A program made the position numbers and the translations under genes. 19,644 nt of DNA from an uncultured Ruminococcus sp. Lineage in GTDB: Bacteria; Bacillota; Clostridia; Oscillospirales; Ruminococcaceae. Each line of letters begins with the position of its first letter. The first letter of the stretch is position 1. Shown here piece after piece: positions 8,221-15,670 of this stretch. The stretch covers positions 1 to 19,644 of the forward strand of contig USNJ01000013.1 in assembly GCA_900556055.1 (NCBI GenBank). The letters run 5' to 3'. Under the pieces are notes generated by a model that saw only the letters and a list, made by a program, of their open reading frames with translations, made no database searches and was not told the origin of the DNA.

Positions 8221-8233
8221 TTTAAGCGAATAA
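8221..8233. promoter_or_regulatory. Distal inverted copy of the pulA operator arm
   Basis: TTTAAGCGAATAA is the exact reverse complement of 8143-8155; the two centres are 78 bp apart, bracketing the pulA -35 and -10 boxes. It lies near -65 of pulA and about 20 bp upstream of the yqeY -35 box. It could be an auxiliary operator for looping, or a site affecting both divergent promoters. Confidence 0.45.
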
Positions 8234-8252
8234 CAATCGGTTTTTTATGCCA

Positions 8253-8281
8253 TTGACAGGAAAAAACAAGAGTGATATAAT
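8253..8281 (+). promoter_or_regulatory. Perfect consensus sigma-A promoter of yqeY
   Basis: TTGACA (8253-8258), a 17-bp spacer, then TATAAT (8276-8281): an exact match to the consensus at optimal spacing, which predicts strong constitutive expression. Transcription should start near 8288, giving a leader of about 57 nt before the ATG at 8345. Confidence 0.85.
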
Positions 8282-8344
8282 GTAAATAAAGGATAATGCC
8301 CCGATCGGCATATGATCCGAAAAACATAAACGGAGGAAAATGAA

Positions 8345-8788
8345 ATGGAATTTGCAGAACTTCAGAATGCCCTCAAAGACGCAATGAAGGCTCACGACAC
8401 CAACAAAAAGGAAGCTGTCCAGACACTGATCGCAGCTGTCAAGAAAGCAGCTATCGACGGCGGCACACGTGACAACATCACATCCGAGCTTGTTGATTCC
8501 GTTATTTTAAAGGAACTCAAGGTCGCAAAGGAACAGGTCGATACCTGCCCCGCAGACTGCGCAGAACAGCTTGAAGAATACAAGAGCAAATACGATATAA
8601 TCAAGGCATTCGCACCCGCTCAGATGGGCGAGGACGAGCTTTTCCCGCTCATCAAGGAAAAATTCGGCGACCTTATCGCATCCGGCAGCAAGGGCGCATA
8701 CATGAAGGCGATCATGGCTGAGTTTAAAGGCAAAGCAGACGGAAAGCTCATAAACAAGGTCATCACCGATATCGCATCGGGCAAATGA
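8345..8788 (+). CDS. yqeY: GatB/YqeY domain protein
   Basis: A 147-residue protein of normal length for the stand-alone YqeY family, which resembles the C-terminal tRNA-binding tail of the GatB amidotransferase subunit. The stand-alone protein's biochemical role is not settled. Typical features are the helical N-terminus (LQNALKDAMKAHD), EELKV/KEQ-type motifs in the middle, FAPAQMGEDEL, and the C-terminal segment with KGAYMKAIMAEFKGKADGKL. GGAGG lies eight bases before the ATG. The gene is monocistronic: a perfect consensus promoter precedes it and a strong terminator begins 17 bp after its stop. In other Firmicutes yqeY often follows rpsU; here it does not. Confidence 0.93.
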   Translation: MEFAELQNALKDAMKAHDTNKKEAVQTLIAAVKKAAIDGGTRDNITSELVDSVILKELKVAKEQVDTCPADCAEQLEEYKSKYDIIKAFAPAQMGEDELFPLIKEKFGDLIASGSKGAYMKAIMAEFKGKADGKLINKVITDIASGK

Positions 8789-8805
8789 TCCGGTATATCA
8801 GCAAT

Positions 8806-8847
8806 AAAATGATCGGCACTCCGAAAAAGGAATGCCGATCATTTTTT
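8806..8847 (+). terminator. Intrinsic terminator of yqeY
   Basis: A 17-bp stem with a single C-A mismatch: 8806-8822 (AAAATGATCGGCACTCC) pairs with 8829-8845 around a GAAAAA loop and ends in a run of six T (8842-8847). The A-tract on the 5' side could make it work in both directions. Confidence 0.93.
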
Positions 8848-8853
8848 ATCCGA

Positions 8854-8889
8854 CAAAAACCGCCCGCAGAGTGCATCTCCGCAGGCGGT
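8854..8889 (-). terminator. Intrinsic terminator of the large repeat-protein gene
   Basis: On the minus strand ACCGCCTGCGGAG (8889-8877) pairs with CTCTGCGGGCGGT (8871-8859), 13 bp including two G-T wobbles, around loop ATGCA, followed by TTTT. It starts 20 bp after the stop of the 8910-13646 gene and faces the yqeY terminator across only a few bases. Confidence 0.88.
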
Positions 8890-8909
8890 AATACTAAAAA
8901 CCCATTGAA

Positions 8910-11900
8910 TTATGACAGCTTGTGTCCGCACTCCATGCAGAACTTAGCAGTCGGTTTAAGGATAGGCGCACCGCACTCCTCGCAGAATCTCTTCTTTGGG
9001 GTATGCTCCGGCTTAGGCTCAGTCTTTTCGGCTGCTTCCTCCTTGACCTCATCGGTCTCAGCAGGCTTTTCGGCTTCCTCGGGTTTATCCTCAACCTTTT
9101 CAGCCTCTTCGGAGCTTTCCTCGGGTTCGGAAGCTTCCTCAGCTTCTTCTGCCTCTTCAGCTTCAGCAGGCTTTTCTTCCGTTTCCTCAGCCTTTTCGGT
9201 TTCAGCAGACTTTTCCTCGGCAGCTTCGGGAGCAGCTGCTTCTGCTTCCTTTACCTCGGGAACAGGCTCTGCTGCGGGTTCCTCAGCTGTTGCTTCCTGC
9301 TTTGTTTCAGCGGATTCCTCAGCGGGAACAGGCTCGGAAACAACATTCTGATTATGCTTTTCCGCTTCGGCAGCTTCCTGTATCTCAGCAAACTTGGCAG
9401 CAGCTCTTTCCTGCTTTATGTAGCTTATGAACAGAGTCAGCACCTTTGCGGCATTGTCGATATTTGCCTTTGCTATACCGCAGGGGATATCGTAGGTCTT
9501 GCCGTCCTTCTCCTTGAGTTCAATGGTCGGCTGACCGAAAAGTGTCTTTTTCGGGATAAATTCAACTATATTTTCTAGCGGGATACGGTCGAATTTGCCC
9601 TGTGCGAATTTATAGTATAAATACTCACTGGTGATAGTAAATCCGTCATCGGCAACGCCTGCCTTGCTCTCGTGGATAAGCATCGGGATCTCGTATCTTC
9701 CCGGGCTTACATACTTCTTGCATACATCGCCGAATTTCAGGTCAAATACCTTTGAAAGTCTCGGAACATGGAACTGAACATTGGAAATATTGTTGTTTTC
9801 CATGATCTTGATGAGCTGATCGACATATCCGTCAGCCTCAACGCTCTTGAGCATGATGATATGCTCATCGATAGCATCAAGGTAGCGGTTCTTCGCCTCT
9901 CTGTCGATATCCATGGTATCTATCTTGACCTTCAGATCATTGGTCTGCTTCAGATTCAGTGCGCTGAGGTTTCCGCATACGCCCTGAAGCTCCTTATCCT
10001 CGATCTCATGCAGCTTTGCGGTAACCTTGTCGGAATACTTCTTTTTAAGCTCCTCGGGACAATTTGAACCGTAGGCATTGATCTTTCCGAGAGCGTCGTT
10101 CAGCTGATCTCTGGACATATTGTCGATATCGGAAACAAGACTGAACAGATAATTCGAGTGAAGCTCGGTGATATGGGCTGTGAGCTGCTCGATGAACGGC
10201 TCGGAAACAGCTTCGTCAAATCCGCAGCCCCTGACCTTTTCAAGTGCTTCTTCGGATCTTGCAAGATCAAAATCGCTGTATCCCGTACAAATGCCTTCCA
10301 GCTCCTTCAGGCGAAGAGCATTTGCCTGCTGATCTGCCTTTTCCATGCATGCGGCATATTCTTCCTCGGACATCTCGGACTTCTTAGCCTCGATATCCTC
10401 CTTAAACTTCTTTATTCCGTCGAGATCAAGCTCGCCTACGCTGCCGACAAGCTTATCAAGCTCAGCCTTTTTAAGCTCAGCGATCCTGCCGTCGATCTTC
10501 GCAAGCATATCGTCATATCCGTCAGCGGACGAGAATTCGGGATTTTCTGCGATCCTGTTCTTAACTTCGGCAAGAGCGGCGATATCCATATCCGAGATAT
10601 CTCCCACGGTGTCGGCAAACTCTTTATCGAGGATATCCTTCTCTCTCTTGTCAAGCATAGAAAGATACTTCTCGACAACTTCGGGAGCATAATCGCCGTC
10701 ATTGACAACGGGACGGAGCTTATTGACATCATCTCTTGTCATGCTGTCGATATTTTCAAACTTTTCGGCAAGCTGTTCAACAAGTATCTCAGACTCACGC
10801 TTGTCGATCTTATTTTCATACGGTGCTATAAGGTCGGGAGCATATCTTCCGCTTTCAAGGCGCATACGGAGAAGATCGAGCTGATCCTGATTCATATCGC
10901 CGATCTCAGCGCAAAGCTCAACAAGTTCAAGGCTCTGAAGCTCTCTTTCCCTTGTTTCCACCTTGGCAAGATATTCTTCTGTCTGCTCGGGCGCATAGCG
11001 GTCGCTTGAGAGATTGAGCTTGAGGTTTTCAAGCTGCTCGGAGGTCATTTCGGAGACATTCTCGCAAAGCTCGGCAAGTTCAAGATCAAGCAGCTCACGC
11101 TCACGCTGAGCGACTTCCGCAATATAATCTCCCGTCATTTCCGCAGGATATCTTCCGCTGAACAGAGCCTCCTTGATCTTTTCAAGCTGTTCGGAGGTCA
11201 TTTCGGAAATATTGCTGCAGATCTCCGCAAGCTCGTCGGAAACGATGTCATATTCACGCTCTTCAACAAGCTTTCTTGCATTTTCCGCCGCTTCCTCGCT
11301 GCAGCTTCCGGAATTTATTATTTCACGGATCTCAGCAAGTCCGCCGTTGTCCATATCAGCGATATCTTCAAGCTTCTTGTCGAGATCTGCATCATTCAGA
11401 GCGATCTCTCTCAGGCGGATAGGCTCGCTGTACTTTGAGATGAGCATTTCATCATATTTATTCTCGGAGATGATCTTTTTAAGCTCATCGATCTTCTCAC
11501 GTCCCGCTTCTTCGATCCCACTGAATACTTCCCTGATCTCAGCAAGAAGATTGCGGTTTTCAAGGGAATCAATGGAGCGCAGCACCTTTGCCACATATTT
11601 ATTGGGATATTTCTTTTCGCTGATAGCATTCCTGAGCTTTTCAAGCTGATCGTTCGCCATGCTCTCCATACCCTCGCAGAGTGCCGCAATATCACTGCGG
11701 ATAGAATTCTCGCCGATATTGTCAAGCTTTCTGAGGAAGTGTCTGGAAAGCACCTTGTCATATCCGCCGCTTCTGATCTTTTCGGCAAGTGCGGAAACAG
11801 CACTTCCGTCGAGCTTGTCGGCATCTCTGCACATTTCGGTGAGAGCATCTCTCTGAGCGGATACCTTGTAATCCTCAGCCTTTTTGAGGAACGGCTTCTT

Positions 11901-13646
11901 TATATATTCATCGCAGTCCATAGCGCCGATCTTTTCGCAGAGAATATTGATCTCAGCTTCTGTCATGAACGGCAGCTTCAGGCACATCTGAGAGAGTGTG
12001 TTCTTTTCGCTGTTGTTCATTGCGACCTTTATCTTTACGAGATACTTCGCAGCAGTGTGATTATCAAGCGGCATCGAACGGATATAAGCACGCAGATCGG
12101 ACAGTTCCTTGCTGGTCATAGCGGAAAGATCCGTGCAGAGTTCAGCAACGTCAGCCTCATTCTTTGCAGCCTTCTTCATATCCTCAACAGTGTCAAAAAC
12201 GGTGCCGTTGTAGGTCCTGCGCTCTCTGTCCATCATGTCGATATAGCGTTCGAGCCGCTTCACCTCATCTGTTTCGCCCAGACCGTATTTATCGGAAACA
12301 GGCTTCAGAACGCTCAGGATTATAGCAGCCTTGTCATAACCGGCAGTGATCTCACCATCAGTAAGCGCATCGGCAAAATATTCACGGGAAACATAGTCCC
12401 TCACCTCGTCCTGCGAAAGCGGCTGTATGCCCCAGAACTCACAGATAGGCGTGATATCCTCTTCGGGGAATCTTGCCATAGCAAGGTTGAATACGGCGGG
12501 ATTGCAGGGACGTTCGCCGAGGAGAGCAGCCAGTGCTTCCTTTTCCTCATCCTTTTCGGAAAGGGGTATGCACTCAACATTTCTCAGCTTGTTCCTGTAT
12601 TCATCCGCATCATGATTTACATATTCAAAGCCTATTCCGCCCTCCTTTTCAAGATAGCGGAGAAATGCCAGCTTAACGCAGTCAACATCTTCATCCTCCG
12701 AACGGACATCAATAACATCAAGCTGCTTCTTTACATTTTCATCATCGAGCTTTGCTGTAAGCGGCAGGCAGTAAACGCTCATAAAGCTTTCCTTTGATAC
12801 GCTTATGCCCTCTTTTGTCAGATATTTTGCGAGGATATCCGACAGATATTCGACCATGCTGAAGCTGTATCCCGCAGCATAAATGATAGTCAGATTATCC
12901 TTCATTGTGCTGACAGCATCATTCAGAGCCGCAAATATCTTGTTTACGACCTCCTGACGCGCATCATTCTTATCAATAGTGATCTTTCCGCCGAATGCGT
13001 TTATCTCAGCATTTCCCGCAGCAGTCAGCGACGGCATGGCAGCAGCGGTGTCAGCAGCATATTTTTCAAGCTTTGAGCCTATGTATTCCTTATTGAGAAC
13101 AAGAAGCTTGGAGGGATCAGCCTTTTCCCAGAAGAAGCTGTTGTAGATCTTCTTGAAGCAGAGGACCTTGTTTGTAAGGGGTGTAACAGGGGCATACATT
13201 TTGCCCTTTTCCCTCATGTATTCCTCACTGATGACAACGGTGTCGTTCTTTCCGTTTATCATCCAGTTTTCAGCAAAAAAGGCATCTTCATAGAGCAGAT
13301 CGGTCAGATACACATGGCCGTTCTCGGCTGCGATCCTTCTTGCCTCCTGAAGATTAAAGGTATCCCAGTCGATGCCGATATCGGACTGGAGCAGCATATC
13401 CGACATACGGGCGATGTAGATAGCATTGCTGCGCGCCTCCTCCTCAGAGCAGGCAACAAATATCATATTTTCGACTGTCGGATGGCAGACGGGGCAGTTC
13501 TCCCCGAAATATGTGTCTGCAAAACGCTTTGAGAAATTCAGGCATTTCTCCTTGAAACGGGCATAATCCTTAAAGACTTCCATAGTCATACTGAATAACA
13601 CACCTTTCTGTCCGCACAAGCCGCATTGCGCCGAAAAAATATCCAT
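8910..13646 (-). CDS. Giant helical-repeat protein with C-terminal zinc ribbon
   Basis: A 1,578-residue cytoplasmic protein (no signal peptide, no membrane segment) that I do not recognise. Order: an N-terminal domain (1-~495) with CPVC at 51-54 and an alpha/beta look (LTIIYAAGYSFSMVEYLSDI); about 15 tandem repeats of roughly 51 residues (500-1272); a mixed region (1273-1415) with FTITSEYLYYKFAQGKFDRI and IPLENIVEFIPKKTLFG that resembles bacterial PH-like folds; a Glu/Ala-rich acidic linker (1415-1550); and a zinc ribbon CEEC-x11-CMEC (C1555, C1558, C1570, C1573). Start is uncertain. ATG 13646 keeps CGLCGQKG (8-15), which looks like half a zinc knuckle, but has a distant AGGA. ATG 13589 has AAAGGTG eleven bases upstream and would drop 19 residues. 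It is transcribed alone, with its own promoter and terminator. A scaffold role is plausible but unproven. Confidence 0.88.
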   Translation of the reverse strand: MDIFSAQCGLCGQKGVLFSMTMEVFKDYARFKEKCLNFSKRFADTYFGENCPVCHPTVENMIFVACSEEEARSNAIYIARMSDMLLQSDIGIDWDTFNLQEARRIAAENGHVYLTDLLYEDAFFAENWMINGKNDTVVISEEYMREKGKMYAPVTPLTNKVLCFKKIYNSFFWEKADPSKLLVLNKEYIGSKLEKYAADTAAAMPSLTAAGNAEINAFGGKITIDKNDARQEVVNKIFAALNDAVSTMKDNLTIIYAAGYSFSMVEYLSDILAKYLTKEGISVSKESFMSVYCLPLTAKLDDENVKKQLDVIDVRSEDEDVDCVKLAFLRYLEKEGGIGFEYVNHDADEYRNKLRNVECIPLSEKDEEKEALAALLGERPCNPAVFNLAMARFPEEDITPICEFWGIQPLSQDEVRDYVSREYFADALTDGEITAGYDKAAIILSVLKPVSDKYGLGETDEVKRLERYIDMMDRERRTYNGTVFDTVEDMKKAAKNEADVAELCTDLSAMTSKELSDLRAYIRSMPLDNHTAAKYLVKIKVAMNNSEKNTLSQMCLKLPFMTEAEINILCEKIGAMDCDEYIKKPFLKKAEDYKVSAQRDALTEMCRDADKLDGSAVSALAEKIRSGGYDKVLSRHFLRKLDNIGENSIRSDIAALCEGMESMANDQLEKLRNAISEKKYPNKYVAKVLRSIDSLENRNLLAEIREVFSGIEEAGREKIDELKKIISENKYDEMLISKYSEPIRLREIALNDADLDKKLEDIADMDNGGLAEIREIINSGSCSEEAAENARKLVEEREYDIVSDELAEICSNISEMTSEQLEKIKEALFSGRYPAEMTGDYIAEVAQRERELLDLELAELCENVSEMTSEQLENLKLNLSSDRYAPEQTEEYLAKVETRERELQSLELVELCAEIGDMNQDQLDLLRMRLESGRYAPDLIAPYENKIDKRESEILVEQLAEKFENIDSMTRDDVNKLRPVVNDGDYAPEVVEKYLSMLDKREKDILDKEFADTVGDISDMDIAALAEVKNRIAENPEFSSADGYDDMLAKIDGRIAELKKAELDKLVGSVGELDLDGIKKFKEDIEAKKSEMSEEEYAACMEKADQQANALRLKELEGICTGYSDFDLARSEEALEKVRGCGFDEAVSEPFIEQLTAHITELHSNYLFSLVSDIDNMSRDQLNDALGKINAYGSNCPEELKKKYSDKVTAKLHEIEDKELQGVCGNLSALNLKQTNDLKVKIDTMDIDREAKNRYLDAIDEHIIMLKSVEADGYVDQLIKIMENNNISNVQFHVPRLSKVFDLKFGDVCKKYVSPGRYEIPMLIHESKAGVADDGFTITSEYLYYKFAQGKFDRIPLENIVEFIPKKTLFGQPTIELKEKDGKTYDIPCGIAKANIDNAAKVLTLFISYIKQERAAAKFAEIQEAAEAEKHNQNVVSEPVPAEESAETKQEATAEEPAAEPVPEVKEAEAAAPEAAEEKSAETEKAEETEEKPAEAEEAEEAEEASEPEESSEEAEKVEDKPEEAEKPAETDEVKEEAAEKTEPKPEHTPKKRFCEECGAPILKPTAKFCMECGHKLS
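8997..9404 (-). repeat. Low-complexity acidic Glu/Ala/Pro linker coding region
   Basis: Encodes about 136 residues of the giant protein (1415-1550), made almost only of Glu, Ala, Lys, Pro, Ser and Thr in irregular repeats such as EEAEEA and EEKPAE. It is probably disordered and tethers the C-terminal zinc ribbon. The DNA is correspondingly repetitive (iterated gcttcctc-like words), so length variation between strains is likely. Confidence 0.85.
9831..12149 (-). repeat. About 15 tandem ~51-residue protein repeats
   Basis: Residues 500-1272 of the giant protein. The unit reads roughly LxELCxxIxxM(T/S)xxQLxxLkxxixsgrYxpexxxxYlxkvxxRexel. Clearest copies start at residues 806, 857, 908 and 959, exactly 51 residues apart. 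Other copies begin near 500, 551, 602, 652, 702, 757, 1010, 1063, 1116, 1167 and 1220. Two neighbouring copies still match 28 of 29 bases (11026-11054 against 11179-11207), which indicates recent duplication by unequal recombination. The pattern predicts a helical solenoid. Confidence 0.9.
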
Positions 13647-13687
13647 CGGCGGAAATGATTTCCTGCGGCCATAATATACTTACATTA

Positions 13688-13716
13688 ATTATAATAAAAA
13701 AAACATTTCAAGTCAA
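13688..13716 (-). promoter_or_regulatory. Promoter of the large repeat-protein gene
   Basis: On the minus strand TTGACT (13716-13711), a 17-bp T-rich spacer, then a perfect TATAAT (13693-13688). Start expected near 13681. The leader is then about 35 nt to ATG 13646 or 92 nt to ATG 13589, so the promoter does not settle the start. Confidence 0.78.
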
Positions 13717-13787
13717 TCACTTTTTGTTAGTTTTAAATAATATTAAGGTTTACGGAAATGTTTCATAAAATCGCAATAAATATTTGT

Positions 13788-14582
13788 TCACATTTTGTTA
13801 TTGCGGATATAATGGAATAAATACTGCTGGGCTATGCCCCTGTAAGGCATAACAAAATCGGGCAGACCATCGGGATAGAATTCCGCCATGACCCGCTTTA
13901 TCCACACATCTTCCGGGAATGCGGAAATGCGGTGCATACCGTAAAGCATGACGCACTGTGCTACCTTCGGGCCCACTCCCCTGACCGTGCGCAGCAGCTT
14001 TTCCGCCTCATCATCGGAAAGCCCCGTGAACATATCCTCGGAGATCACTCCCGAAGCCGCCTTCTGCGAAGCGTCCTCTATGTATTTTGCACGAAATCCC
14101 GCACGGAGAGGTGCAAGATCGTCAGCCGTCTTTGCCGCAAGACTGACCGCATCGGGAAATCCGCCGAACATATCGCAAAGCCTGCCGATTATGCCTTTTA
14201 TCCTTGGGATATTGTTGTTCTGCGAAATGATGAATGAGATAAGGCATTCAAAGAAATCCTGTTTCAGAAGGCGTATTCCGCCTGCGAATGCGCACGCCTC
14301 GGAAAGCGTCTTATCCTCGGAAAATATCCTTTTCAGCTCGCTGTAATCGGTGTAAAGATCGAAATAATCCGCCCAGACATTCAGAAGATCGTCCTCAGAG
14401 GTGTCTTTCAGGATAAAATAGTCCTTTTCGGCGAGGATAGTCAGGGGCTTGTTGAGAAAATGCCCGCAGAATCCGTCCGCAGCGGGCAACCAGCGGAAAG
14501 CCTGCCCGCAGTCAAGGGTTTCGGCGAGATCAAAATCAGGCTGTTTTAAAATAATATCCGAGCCTTTTTTCATATATTCCAT
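13788..14582 (-). CDS. ogg: 8-oxoguanine DNA glycosylase (OGG1-type, bifunctional)
   Basis: Excises oxidised guanine from DNA and, in this family, also nicks the abasic site. The 264-residue protein has the OGG N-terminal domain (LAETLDCGQAFRW, 19-31), the SQNNNIPRIKGII segment (120-132), and the helix-hairpin-helix LLRTVRGVGPKVAQCVMLYG with catalytic Lys206, followed by FPEDVW with the conserved Asp225. The start at 14582 has AAGGAG six bases upstream; the open frame extends to 14645 but lacks a site there. It is divergent from the DUF6062-like gene and its promoter region overlaps that gene's. Expected length for bacterial OGG proteins is similar. A 3-methyladenine-type activity is less likely given the Lys/Asp pair. 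Confidence 0.93.
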   Translation of the reverse strand: MEYMKKGSDIILKQPDFDLAETLDCGQAFRWLPAADGFCGHFLNKPLTILAEKDYFILKDTSEDDLLNVWADYFDLYTDYSELKRIFSEDKTLSEACAFAGGIRLLKQDFFECLISFIISQNNNIPRIKGIIGRLCDMFGGFPDAVSLAAKTADDLAPLRAGFRAKYIEDASQKAASGVISEDMFTGLSDDEAEKLLRTVRGVGPKVAQCVMLYGMHRISAFPEDVWIKRVMAEFYPDGLPDFVMPYRGIAQQYLFHYIRNNKM

Positions 14583-14614
14583 AATATTCTCCTTAAGCAC
14601 ATAAGCATTTTTAC

Positions 14615-14645
14615 AATAAACCGCAGCGGGAAACCCCATTGTCAA
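14615..14645 (-). promoter_or_regulatory. Possible promoter of the DNA glycosylase gene
   Basis: On the minus strand a perfect TTGACA (14645-14640) is followed by only a poor -10 candidate, TTTATT (14620-14615), at 19-bp spacing. The -35 overlaps the -35 of the divergent gene, so the two polymerases could not bind at once. Weak support overall. Confidence 0.35.
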
Positions 14646-14667
14646 AGACCTTTTTGTGTGTTATAAT
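14639..14667 (+). promoter_or_regulatory. Promoter of the DUF6062-like gene
   Basis: TTGTCA (14639-14644), a 17-bp spacer and a perfect TATAAT (14662-14667). Start expected near 14674, with a leader of about 55 nt. Confidence 0.78.
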
Positions 14668-14728
14668 TATAATATATCAAAATAATCGTTTTTTCAAGCG
14701 GAAATTTATAACCGAAAGGATAATTGAT

Positions 14729-15412
14729 ATGCGAGAAAGTATTCTGACTATACCTATAAGCGAAATATTCGAGCCGAAATGCGGCTGCCCTGTCTGCCGT
14801 ATGCGTGATATGCTCGAAAACAGGACCGTTGAATATATCATGGGTGCTGCCATGATGGAGCCCGATGTGCGCATAGAAACAAACCGCGCAGGCTTCTGCA
14901 AGACGCATTTCACGCAGATGCAGAAACAGAAAAACCGTCTTTCCCTCGCTCTTATGCTCCAGACTCACATAGCTGCTGTCGATGAACAGCTTTTTTCACG
15001 AAAAAAGCTCTTTGAACCCAAAAACGCCCGCACACGCAAGCTGTCGGCAATAAACGAAAGCTGCTTCGTCTGCGAAAAGGTTGACTGGGGCATGGAACGC
15101 CTTATGAAAACATTCTTTGAGATGTTCGCACAATCGGATTTCCGCAGGCTTTATGAGGAGCAGGAATTCATCTGTCTGCCGCATTACGACCTGCTTATGT
15201 CCCTTGCTCCAGCTTATCTCCAGAAAAAGGAACTCGATGATTTCTGCAAGGTCACTTCCGCCCTCGTAAAAAATCATCTCGAAACACTTTATGCGGATGT
15301 ATCAAAATACTGCACCATGTATGATTACAGAAATACCGGAAAGGACGCTGACTGGGGAAATTCCAAGGACAGCATCGAACGCTCGATCGAATTTCTTACG
15401 TCAAGAAAGTGA
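14729..15412 (+). CDS. DUF6062-like cysteine-rich protein of unknown function
   Basis: A 227-residue soluble protein resembling the clostridial DUF6062 family (opening with MRESILTIPISEIF and containing EYIMGAAMMEPDVRIETN), recalled from general knowledge and not searched. It carries two equally built metal-site motifs: C20-x2-C23, then C57-x2-H60; and C112-x2-C115, then C149-x2-H152. The 33 residues between C23 and C57 equal those between C115 and C149, so the protein is probably an internal duplication of a C2CH zinc module. The start at 14729 has AAAGGA eight bases upstream; the longer open frame from 14639 overlaps the promoter. It is divergent from the DNA glycosylase gene and seems monocistronic. 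No function is known to me; nucleic-acid or protein binding is possible. Confidence 0.85.
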   Translation: MRESILTIPISEIFEPKCGCPVCRMRDMLENRTVEYIMGAAMMEPDVRIETNRAGFCKTHFTQMQKQKNRLSLALMLQTHIAAVDEQLFSRKKLFEPKNARTRKLSAINESCFVCEKVDWGMERLMKTFFEMFAQSDFRRLYEEQEFICLPHYDLLMSLAPAYLQKKELDDFCKVTSALVKNHLETLYADVSKYCTMYDYRNTGKDADWGNSKDSIERSIEFLTSRK

Positions 15413-15426
15413 TCTCGATACATTTA

Positions 15427-15466
15427 TGCAGCGTTTTCTGCATATTACATGCTGTAATATAGTTTT
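15427..15466 (+). terminator. Two adjacent hairpins, weak terminator candidate
   Basis: Just after the DUF6062-like gene: TGCAG-CGTTTT-CTGCA (15427-15442), then a perfect 8-bp stem ATATTACA-TGC-TGTAATAT (15442-15460) followed by AGTTTT. The stems are AT-rich and the T-run is short, so termination would be partial at best. Confidence 0.35.
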
Positions 15467-15592
15467 CCACATATTTTCTGCTTTGGAAAACGTCGTTTTT
15501 TCAACTGTTTCAACAGGTTTTTCAACAGGTTCGTCCGCTTTTTTCACATTTCCCAACAGGTTTTCAACAGCTGTATGTTGAATGTGTGAAAA
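15463..15592. repeat. Cluster of TTTTCAACA/TTTTCCACA motifs
   Basis: A 130-bp AT-rich stretch with TTTTCCACA (15463), TTTTCAACT (15498), TTTCAACAGG (15508), TTTTCAACA (15519 and 15561), TTTTTCACA (15540) and a reversed TGTGTGAAAA (15583-15592). The string CAACAGGTTTT(T)CAACAG occurs twice (15511-15528 and 15554-15570), its CAACAG units 11-12 bp apart. TTTTCCACA is one base from the DnaA box TTATCCACA; the others are two or more away. No replication gene is near. Confidence 0.6.
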
Positions 15593-15670
15593 CTGTTTCA
15601 TTACGGACTGTATATTTGTCGATGTTCAGCCAATAATATTTCCGAAAAATGTAACAAGGAGTGTCCCGTA

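Noticed and set aside
11739..12797. 352-residue and other long plus-strand open frames inside the giant gene
   Set aside because: Antisense to a repeat protein with consistent repeat spacing; no ribosome site or recognisable domain.
13772..13805. Terminator of the DNA glycosylase gene
   Set aside because: CGCAATAA pairs with TTATTGCG but the loop is 18 nt, the stem is AT-rich and only a short ATTTTA follows.
15463..15592. Chromosomal origin or CRISPR array
   Set aside because: No exact DnaA box, no dnaA/dnaN nearby; repeats are short, irregular and without unique spacers.
15401..15601. 66-residue minus-strand frame with VEKPVETVEK
   Set aside because: The peptide repeat only reflects the CAACAG/TTTTC DNA repeats, and there is no ribosome site.
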